Shown here: positions 54,857 through 62,064 of the stretch, one piece after another
Layout: the number at the start of each line of letters is the position of its first letter
Numbering within the stretch: the stretch's first letter is position 1
Origin: Pampus argenteus
Taxonomy: Eukaryota > Chordata > Actinopteri > Scombriformes > Stromateidae
Direction of reading: 5' to 3'
DNA: 64,000 nt
NCBI GenBank assembly: GCA_036937835.1
Contig: CM072861.1
Location: 5,124,001-5,188,000, forward strand
Translations under genes and position numbers: made by a program
The notes under the pieces: model-generated
Databases searched by the model: none
What the model saw: the letters and a program-made list of their open reading frames with translations, nothing else
Told to the model about the DNA's origin: nothing

Positions 54857-57186
54857 GTTTTTGTATATGCCTGACGATGAAGATAACTGCAGTAATACTA
54901 GGCATATTGGCAGCCTTGGTATTATTGTACTATTATGGAGCAGAACCGTGGGCCCTGACACATAGTAGGGTCTACTACAGAACAACTAAACACTTCCAGC
55001 AGGTTTGTTGGGAAGCAGATCAAGAAGAATTAGTCCTTGGATGGGACGATGATAGAATGAAGATGAACCAGTCGCAATGGGAAAAACTAAAGAACCAAAG
55101 TGTTGAAGACTGGATAAATATGCTGAATGGAACGGTAATGATGATGAACCTTACACAAGGAAAAGACCCTAAAGAGAATGCCACAGTTTTGGAAGACTTG
55201 ATGATTGACGAACAAGCGGGACTAATTGTAACCATATTAAGACTGCACCAGAAATTACTCAAGAAAGCTCAGTGTAGTTGGATACACCCAGTACAAGGGG
55301 ACCCAGGATATTACTGTTCCTGGGGATGTAAATTATTACCAGGCTCTAACCAAGAAGGCTACTGGAAAAGAGAGGTAATCTACCCTGCCCAACCCCACAA
55401 TGAATCATGTCAAAAGTGTGGTCAACCATGCCAAGGGTTGCTTCCCAGATGGCGGTTTTGGGGATATTACGATCTCACATGTGAGAGTGATGGGACCTTG
55501 GGTAACAAGAGGCAAAGAAGAACACTGCAATTGACAAACATATCACTGCTCTACAATTCTTCAACAAACCCAGAGACCAGTACCTTAACCCCTATGACCC
55601 CAAATCCGGGAACAACTCAGGGCCCGAGACTAGCCCAACTATTGGAGGATTCTAATTTCCAGCCGAAGCAAGACCTCAATAAAGTCGCCAGTCGGAAACT
55701 GATTGAAGAATGTATCAAAAAGAAATTGTGGACCCTCTCTCCATGTCACTGGGACGTGTACAAAGAATGTGAAACTCAGAACTTTATGGTACTAGCCCAA
55801 AGAAATCGGCGTCAGTATCTGTATTGGAGAGGACTATACAGCAACATAAAAGATGCAGATTATGAACAATGGTTAAACAATTCACTACCGTGGGTATGGA
55901 TAATTCCTGTAACCCACTTCATTGGGGCATTTCCTGAAGGACAAGTCAAGACTCATCATGGGCTGAGAGGTCCATACCAATCTGATATGTATGTACAAAA
56001 ACTCCCGAAACCAGACGAATTAATGGTAACCCCACATGGAGATTTTCAGAAGATTGACACCTGTGTGGCCGGAAAAGCTTTTGACGATTTGAATGGCACT
56101 GAATTCGTAGGAAACGGAGCCTCCCCAAGATGTGAGTTAATACAGACTGAATTAACGGCCTGGGGATCCTGGGAGTATGATTGTACAGGTTTGAACGAGA
56201 ATCAGACTGTAAAAGGTATTTTACAAGCCTGGAAAGAAGGACATTCTAGGGACTATGGGTCTACATGGTGGGGGCTACAAGCTGACGAAGTGAAGCGATG
56301 GGTGATACCATGCCTCGACCAAAGCAGCAACTACTGGATCAAATACCAGTACCTGGCAACTGTCTACTCGAAGGAAAGAGATATTTGGCCAGGACTTCAA
56401 TACAGACCAGACCCCTACGTAAACCCTAGGCCATGGAAAATGCATTGCGATCAAGCCAACACAACGTGTACTGTTAGTCTGGCAAGAGAAAATTGTAACA
56501 CGGTGCCTGGATGGGAAGAAGAATGCAACGCGTACTACAAAGATGAGTATGATACTTATTCTCATACAGTGATTTGGAAGAAAGTAACTGTGAACGGGAC
56601 TGCTACATGGAGAAGAACTTTTCCAGTAGGAGTTGGCTGTGCTAAAAGTATTATGGGACATGGAATGTCAAGAAGGAAAGATATTAATGGAAGAGTCGTC
56701 CCATACGTGGCTGACCCCACTAGGATGACGGCTGAAGGACATGCTTTTAAGAAAAGCTTGTGTGAAGGAAAAGAGATCATTGGATACGGTTGGGTGGGCC
56801 CCAATCGCTTTTTCAACAATGGAACCTGTTACTCACCAGAAGAACGCTGGCTATTCTGCGGAACAGGAAAGCACAAGCATGAATGTACCTGGTACGAAAC
56901 AGCAGGCGCTATGATCAAAAGAGGGGTATCCGTGGTGTTGGAAGAGACTGCAGAAATAATCGAAGAAGGATTTTCTGTAGTTGGGGGATGGCTGAATAAA
57001 ATGCTAACCAAGCTATGGCCCTATCTGCTGATGGTACTAGGAAGCTTAATCGTAGCCGGGATTGGTTGGGTTTTGCTGAAAGGAGGAGCTAGGGCCATCA
57101 CAAGACCATGGAGAAAAGAGAAGTCTGGTAAACAGGAAGATCAGGCGCCCCTCCTTCGGAAGGGGGAGGAGTTAACAAGATTATAA
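54712..57186 (+). CDS. env: Envelope glycoprotein
   Basis: An 824-aa protein from the first ATG (54,712; the open frame extends 21 codons upstream). The N-terminal 57 residues are hydrophilic and come before a hydrophobic segment KITAVILGILAALVLLYYY (about 57-75), a long cytoplasmic leader or signal-anchor as in foamy viruses; a second ATG at 54,877 would instead give a short classical signal. The ectodomain has about 14 N-glycosylation sites and many Cys. It has a furin-type site KRQRR at 266-270 and a second basic site RNRR at 364-367, the latter followed by a hydrophobic stretch (PWVWIIPVTHFIGAF). A transmembrane anchor WPYLLMVLGSLIVAGIGWVL (about 769-788) and a 36-residue tail end it. It would mediate attachment and fusion. 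No gamma-type immunosuppressive motif or CX6CC is seen. Confidence 0.93.
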   Translation: MYLQFRRFPVPNPIPDDNDSSASGEYVEVLDENQQQRPQGKRLRNGKIGFCICLTMKITAVILGILAALVLLYYYGAEPWALTHSRVYYRTTKHFQQVCWEADQEELVLGWDDDRMKMNQSQWEKLKNQSVEDWINMLNGTVMMMNLTQGKDPKENATVLEDLMIDEQAGLIVTILRLHQKLLKKAQCSWIHPVQGDPGYYCSWGCKLLPGSNQEGYWKREVIYPAQPHNESCQKCGQPCQGLLPRWRFWGYYDLTCESDGTLGNKRQRRTLQLTNISLLYNSSTNPETSTLTPMTPNPGTTQGPRLAQLLEDSNFQPKQDLNKVASRKLIEECIKKKLWTLSPCHWDVYKECETQNFMVLAQRNRRQYLYWRGLYSNIKDADYEQWLNNSLPWVWIIPVTHFIGAFPEGQVKTHHGLRGPYQSDMYVQKLPKPDELMVTPHGDFQKIDTCVAGKAFDDLNGTEFVGNGASPRCELIQTELTAWGSWEYDCTGLNENQTVKGILQAWKEGHSRDYGSTWWGLQADEVKRWVIPCLDQSSNYWIKYQYLATVYSKERDIWPGLQYRPDPYVNPRPWKMHCDQANTTCTVSLARENCNTVPGWEEECNAYYKDEYDTYSHTVIWKKVTVNGTATWRRTFPVGVGCAKSIMGHGMSRRKDINGRVVPYVADPTRMTAEGHAFKKSLCEGKEIIGYGWVGPNRFFNNGTCYSPEERWLFCGTGKHKHECTWYETAGAMIKRGVSVVLEETAEIIEEGFSVVGGWLNKMLTKLWPYLLMVLGSLIVAGIGWVLLKGGARAITRPWRKEKSGKQEDQAPLLRKGEELTRL
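54827..54835 (+). promoter_or_regulatory. candidate internal splice donor (ORF-C to ORF-E)
   Basis: AAG|GTAAAC, cut after 54,829. In the ORF-C frame this falls between codons (phase 0), matching the phase of the acceptor at 58,034/58,035. Confidence 0.5.
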
Positions 57187-57224
57187 GAGACTGAGCGCAA
57201 CAGAGCTGGGGCATTGTATTTCCT

Positions 57225-57243
57225 GGAACCTCACGGCTGGCAG
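57225..57243 (+). promoter_or_regulatory. candidate splice acceptor for ORF-D
   Basis: The CAG at 57,241-57,243 ends a region with TTTCCTGGAACCTCACGGCT, 35 bp before the ORF-D ATG. Plausible but not strong. Confidence 0.35.
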
Positions 57244-57278
57244 GCAACAACCACCGGACCAAGACAACCAACAACACC

Positions 57279-57938
57279 ATGGCCAACGATACAGCCAACA
57301 GCACGGTAGTAGGGGAAACCATCCTCGAAGTGAGTGTTGGAGAGTTTTATTGCATCATGATCATCTGGTTTATCTACTGCTGCATTGGAAAATGGTCCTT
57401 TGATTATCCCTTGAGGATCCTGACCCTGTTGTGCGGGCTGATAAAGGCGGTAATTTCCCTATTCGGCCAACCTGACCTGGTGCTGGGTATGTTCATTACC
57501 TATGCCCAGGGTCGGATCGAGATTAGGACCACTTGGGGACAAATCTGCCAGGGAATAGCGATTGTAATCTGGCAAGTTTTTGATATCGCCACAATATTTT
57601 TCAAACCTATGACCTATGTAGTTACGGTCTACGAATTTCTGATGGCGATTGCCTTGCTGGCATATCACATGATCATGATCTTGAAACTCCAAAAAAGAGG
57701 AAGAGGGCGTTGGCTGTGCAGGCTTGGAGCAGTTGTGCTTTGGGGTCTTGGTTGGGGAACGCTTGCTGCACTGTACTGGCTAGGCTGCCTAGGACAGTTA
57801 GCCATAGTACTTTGGTTTATGACCTATGCTGCTGTATTTCCAAGAAACCAAGAAGGTCCAGGGGTAACGCCACCGCCAGCAGTGAAGTCTCCATGGTTAG
57901 CAAATCTAGCTCGACGACGCTTAGAAAGCTTCCCGTAA
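57279..57938 (+). CDS. ORF-D: multi-pass membrane protein
   Basis: A 219-aa protein starting in an ideal context (ACACCATGG), 92 bp after env. I do not recognise it. The first 20 residues are polar with two N-glycosylation sequons (NDT, NST). They are followed by about five or six hydrophobic segments: about 23-39 (YCIMIIWFIYCCIG), 46-63, 88-107, 111-134 (VVTVYEFLMAIALLAYHMIM), and a long pair at 147-186. A basic loop QKRGRGR separates the fourth segment from the last pair, and the tail is Pro-rich with ARRRLESF. It is likely inserted in the ER/plasma membrane. Polytopic proteins are rare among retroviral accessory genes; possible roles are ion channel, receptor interference or trafficking, none shown by the sequence. 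Confidence 0.85.
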   Translation: MANDTANSTVVGETILEVSVGEFYCIMIIWFIYCCIGKWSFDYPLRILTLLCGLIKAVISLFGQPDLVLGMFITYAQGRIEIRTTWGQICQGIAIVIWQVFDIATIFFKPMTYVVTVYEFLMAIALLAYHMIMILKLQKRGRGRWLCRLGAVVLWGLGWGTLAALYWLGCLGQLAIVLWFMTYAAVFPRNQEGPGVTPPPAVKSPWLANLARRRLESFP

Positions 57939-58019
57939 TTAAGGTGGCTAAAACGCTTGCTTGCTTAGCATATGCTTTTTGAAACTAAGAAATCAAGAAC
58001 CTAAAAGACTCTATGTTAT

Positions 58020-58034
58020 AAAAATCCTTTATAG
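58020..58034 (+). promoter_or_regulatory. candidate splice acceptor for ORF-E
   Basis: AAAAATCCTTTATAG| ends at 58,034. The same TAG is the in-frame stop that closes ORF-E upstream, so the open frame starts exactly at the predicted exon border. Confidence 0.6.
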
Positions 58035-59315
58035 ATAACGGGGGCCTGTCTCTATTGTGGAGAGAAGTTGAAGGATACTTTATATTTGTGGGATGTTGAT
58101 ACCTCCATGTGGTGTGGAAGATGTTACACCCACCACTTCAAGATCCACCTGGCTCGAGGAATGCTCTGCCTGAAGGATGCCGCCAACCTTCCAAGGGAAT
58201 CCTGTGAGAGGAGTATTGCCCTCATCTCGAAAGCCAAGGTTGTATGGTGCTCCTTAGAAGTACCTTATCGATTCACGCAGATGAGGTGTCCTGAGATAGC
58301 AACCTACCATCTGGCGTATGCACAGCTGTGGCAATATCCAGACGGCACGAGAGTTTCATCGACGCATCTGGGGGACGGACGGATCGCCACCATCGGAGAT
58401 CCAATACCAGCACTGGGAAGCCAACAGCTTCCCGCCAAGGAGATGATAACAGCTGCTACCCAAACTGAAGGAGTCAGTTGGTTTTGGGAGGAGAGTAAAG
58501 CAGAGATAATCGAATCATCTCAACCAGCTACCTCATCTACTCAGCCCAATGAAACGGCCTGGGCTTGGGGGAACCTTGTCAAAGAGACGGGGATGCCTCT
58601 ACTCGAGCCAATCAGCCCTTACTGTGGTAAGATGCCAGCTCCTTCAATGAATGAGTCAACAGACGAAGGGAGCATGGTGACGGTCACCAGTGCCTTGAGG
58701 TCTTCCGTGAAGGACCTAGTAGAAGTACTGGGGGAACCTGGTCAGCCAGCAATCCCTACCCCAGTTCCTGACCCAGCACATCCGAGGAGGGTTCTGGACC
58801 ATCAACTGCCAGAGGTCGTCATATCTAGCGAAGGGGAAGATGGAGATGTCTGTGATCCAAATATGGCCCAGCTACAAGTTCTGGACGAATGGCGAGCCAT
58901 CAAGGAGGTAATTTCTCTCCCGACCCCTAAGACGCCAGACGCCGCTGACATCTTGACCGTCTACGCTGACCATGAAGGAGATGACATCTGGGACGAAATT
59001 TGTGGTGACAAAGCTGACCTCGAGGAGGGGGTGTCAAGTAAGTCGAGGCCCAGCTCAAGTAAGTCGAGGCCCAGCTCAAGCCACAACAGTGGTAAACCAA
59101 AGAAGGGATCAGATATGTCTCAGAGAAGAAAGATAAGCCGTAAAGCAAGCTATAATACCAAGTATGAAGCAGACCCCAGTAAAGTTACCAAGTATGAAGC
59201 AGTCCCCAGTAAAGTTAAAATTAGAAGAGTGGAAAGTACCAAAGCTCCCAAAAAAGAGGAAATCAGAAGAGTGGAAAGTACCGAAGCTCCCAAAAAGAAG
59301 AAGCATAGAGTCTGA
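58035..59315 (+). CDS. ORF-E: zinc-finger/acidic protein running into the 3' LTR, probable spliced exon
   Basis: The frame is open for 426 codons from 58,035, directly after a splice acceptor; the first in-frame ATG is only at 58,107, so a spliced start is likely. It begins with a Cys-pair module C-x2-C-x18-C-x2-C (CLYC at 58,047; CGRC at 58,113) followed by HH and further Cys. A long Ser/Pro/Glu-rich middle follows, with acidic patches (SSEGEDGDVCD; DHEGDDIWDEICGDKADLEE). The last 94 codons are encoded by U3 and form three Lys/Arg/Ser-rich in-frame tandem duplications ending KKKKHRV. Zinc finger plus acidic and basic parts suggests a nuclear regulator such as an LTR transactivator. Placement after env and into the LTR parallels foamy bel genes, MMTV sag and lentiviral nef; there is no visible homology to them. 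Confidence 0.8.
   Translation: MTGACLYCGEKLKDTLYLWDVDTSMWCGRCYTHHFKIHLARGMLCLKDAANLPRESCERSIALISKAKVVWCSLEVPYRFTQMRCPEIATYHLAYAQLWQYPDGTRVSSTHLGDGRIATIGDPIPALGSQQLPAKEMITAATQTEGVSWFWEESKAEIIESSQPATSSTQPNETAWAWGNLVKETGMPLLEPISPYCGKMPAPSMNESTDEGSMVTVTSALRSSVKDLVEVLGEPGQPAIPTPVPDPAHPRRVLDHQLPEVVISSEGEDGDVCDPNMAQLQVLDEWRAIKEVISLPTPKTPDAADILTVYADHEGDDIWDEICGDKADLEEGVSSKSRPSSSKSRPSSSHNSGKPKKGSDMSQRRKISRKASYNTKYEADPSKVTKYEAVPSKVKIRRVESTKAPKKEEIRRVESTEAPKKKKHRV
59022..59031 (+). other. polypurine tract
   Basis: GAGGAGGGGG abuts the 3' LTR TG, as required for plus-strand priming. It lies inside the ORF-E coding sequence (LEEG). Confidence 0.88.
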
Positions 59316-60753
59316 TATGTCACGTACTAAAATGATTGTTATAAGATATATAAGCATTTGTGATTATAACTGTGATTATGTGTATGTTGATTACTGTAGT
59401 GATTATAACTGTGTTGTGTATGATGATTACTGTTGAAAATAAGAAAGTAATCATAAAGTAGTTGGAAAGTTAAATTACTTTTAAAATTGATAAAGAAATC
59501 AAAGAATGTGATTAATGAGTTAAGAGATAACATGATTTAAAGTAACATGATTGAAGGTAACATGTTAATCAAAGTGTTTTAATCAAAGTGTTTTAATGTT
59601 TAAACATAACTGTAAGAAAGAGCAGATTGTTGCAACATTAAGGTGCGGCCGTAAAAGAGGAAGTAGGGCACATGATGGTGACCTAATGTAAGGCCGAAAA
59701 GAGGAAGTAAGGCACATGATGGTGACCTAATGTCAGAGAAATAGCAAAATGGTATAAAAAGGGGGTGCAAGGAGGAGATCGCTGCTGTTCGTCGCCGTCC
59801 TTTGCTGTCACTGTCTACTGCTACAACCCCAGAGGGGAATTCAGGAAAGAAGAACTTTTGGAGGACTCTGACTAGTTTCTTCTCCATAAAGAAGATTGGA
59901 CTTGTGAGCATAAAGAAGAGGATCTACAAAGAATACTTCAAGTTACCAATTTGGACCATGATGACACAGAGGGAACCAACCGAGCACGGCAGCCCTTGGA
60001 GTATAAATTGAACTTTGTGATCCAATAACTCACCGACACTAAAGAAAATAACCACAGGGACATTTGAGCTTTTCCATGCTCATAGGATTACTCTTGTTGG
60101 ACATTGACTTTGAGTGTTGAAGCAGAGGACTTTGTGGCCACGGAGTCAAGCTTATCCATCTTCATCTAAAATTGATAAGTAACATTTTGCCTCAGTAAAA
60201 TTAATATTCAGTTAATCTTAATTATTATTATTATTACTATTATTTTGAATTATGTTTTAATCGATGTATTGCTGATGCTTCCCTGCTAAAATATGCTCAA
60301 TAAATTTATAGATTGAATCAAAGAGAAGTAGTGGACATTGAATTATATGTACAGTATTTCCATGATGGTAAAAAGTTAGGATTGAAGTGTGCTTATATCT
60401 AAAGGTTCTGAAAGGTTACTCTAGCTCCTAAATATATGAAACAATATCCTTGTGGCTTGTATTCCTAGTCACTAAAAATACCTAGTTGTTACCAAGTGCA
60501 ACGATCATGAGAGGGGAGCTGCCATAACGGGTGTGGCTGATTTTATTGTACTAACTCAGGGGCTATTCAGTTAGTCATAAGGTCAGTGGAAGCAGGGTAA
60601 GACATCCGAACGCTAAGGCAGTGAGAGGCTAGGCGAGTCTCCTCGACGCCAGCTTAAATAAGTTGATCGGTTCTACCAGAGTAATACTCTGTGGCGATTG
60701 ACTTCGGACCCTTTAGTTGGAGAGCTGGACCAGTGTAAGATTGGGGATCGACA
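59032..60753 (+). repeat. 3' LTR
   Basis: It has the same 1,722 bp as the 5' LTR (offset 15,436) and I found no difference on reading. The first 284 bp encode the ORF-E C-terminus. TATA is at 59,753 and AATAAA at 60,299. It ends GATCGACA, then CACT target duplication. Confidence 0.97.
59034..59303 (+). repeat. three successive in-frame tandem duplications in U3/ORF-E
   Basis: A 21-bp unit twice (59,034-59,075; 7 codons, SKSRPSS), a 30-bp unit twice (59,157-59,216; TKYEADPSKV/TKYEAVPSKV) and a 42-bp unit twice (59,220-59,303; IRRVEST.APKK..). All are multiples of 3, so the frame is kept. The same units occur at 43,598-43,867 in the 5' LTR. Confidence 0.93.
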
Positions 60754-60757
60754 CACT

Positions 60758-61600
60758 GCAGTAACAAATATTGTGGGATTGGATTGTGTTCTGTCTTTCC
60801 AGTGGTTGGGAGGATGTTATCGGCAACAGGCAGACCAAAAGTGACCACACCATCAGAAGAGCAATACATCAAATATACAAGGGCTTGCAAAGTATTCATA
60901 CTCCTTGAACCTTTCAAAAGGCACAATGGTAAAAACTAGAATCGACTAAACCGAAGCTGAACATACATAATTATACTAGAACAGAGAACAGAACCGACTC
61001 AACCAAACCAAACAGAACAAAAAATCCAACAAGAAGCAGCAGAAAATTAAGACTGAAATACAGGCAGAAATAATCAGGAAATGTGGCACAGGTGAGTGGT
61101 TAACGCAAAAGCAGGGAGCAGGGCAGGACTGACAAGGTTGATGCAAGGCGAGACAGATCAGAAACAGTCCATGAACAATATAAACACAACCATCACCTCA
61201 AGGTATGGCCCAAAAACTCTACACCAACAAGCATCAGATGGATCAGAAGACGCGGGGGAGGAGGAAGCCAAAACTGACAGTCCAGAATGCACAAAAGAAG
61301 AAAATCCATTCACAACATCGCTATGCTTGTGAGGACGACGCATGAAACAAAATGACAAAAGGGGAGATTTGTAAAACATACAAAATGAAAGCAGATGAAA
61401 GTACTACATAGCTGGATTGTATTTCAAGCAATGCCATCATCAGGAAGGCACACAGAGCAGCGAGACAGACCTGATTACTGTACATGATTAGACTTGACTG
61501 TTCACAAGACACTCCATAGCTTCCTCTTGCTGATGTTGAACCAGATCAGAGAGCAGAACAGACGCAAATACAAATGTTCTCTGGGTTGGTTTTTTTCAGT
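60758..61600. other. right flank of provirus, unassigned repeat-like DNA
   Basis: GGGCTTGCAAAGTATTCATA and CTCCTTGAACCTTT near 60,884-60,919 match the style of a fish DNA-transposon end. The rest is unassigned and no gene is seen. Confidence 0.4.
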
Positions 61601-61619
61601 CTTGTCAGAAGGTCAAGGT

Positions 61620-62064
61620 GTGATGTGCAGTGTTAGTTTTCCGCCACAAATAACATTTTGCATTTAGCCCAAAAAGTTCAATTTTGGTCTCATCTGACCA
61701 GAGCACCTTCTTCCACATGTTTGCTGTGTCACTCACTTCTGGTAAACTGCAAACAGGACTTCTTGTGGTTTTCTTTTAACAATGGCTTCCTTCTTGCCAC
61801 TCTTCCATAAAATTTGTGCAGTGCATGACTAATAGTTGACCTGTGGACAGATTGTCTCACCTGAACTGTGGATCTCTGCAGTTCATTCAGAGTCACCATG
61901 GGCCTCTTCAGTGCTCTCCTTGTTCGTAAGTTTAGGTGGATCTCAAGGAAATTAAATCGAACGCAACTGGACTTGGTTATTTGTCTTTGAAGACGTTTCA
62001 CCTCATGGTTAAAGACACCTTTGAGAGAGCTGGACTGAATAATGGAAAATATTGTGAAAAACAA
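61620..62064 (-). pseudogene. decayed Tc1-like transposase fragment
   Basis: The minus strand reads LQRSTVQVRQSVHRSTISHA, followed by LHKFYGRVARRKPLL, the second helix-turn-helix region of a Tc1-type transposase. After frame breaks come phrases around GTGCTCTGGTCAGATGAGAC and CCAAAATTGAACTTTTTGGG, the WSDE-TKIELFG stretch with a catalytic Asp. The copy is truncated, and its upstream end (about 61,925-62,064) is replaced by unrelated repeat DNA containing GAAGACGTTTCACCTC. Confidence 0.65.

Larger units (their letters stand above)
43592..60757 (+). mobile_element. complete large endogenous retrovirus (provirus) with 4-bp target duplication
   Basis: CACT at 43,592-43,595 and again at 60,754-60,757 brackets TGTC...GACA. 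Inside are two 1,722-bp LTRs that I read as identical, a primer binding site, a polypurine tract, and open gag, pol, env and at least four accessory frames, all on the + strand, with no stop or frameshift in any. At about 17.2 kb it is much longer than typical retroviruses (roughly 7-13 kb). Gene content: gag, pol, ORF-A, ORF-B, ORF-C, env, ORF-D, ORF-E. Open frames and matching LTRs point to a very recent insertion. I cannot place it in a named genus; several features are foamy-virus-like and others are not. Confidence 0.97.
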
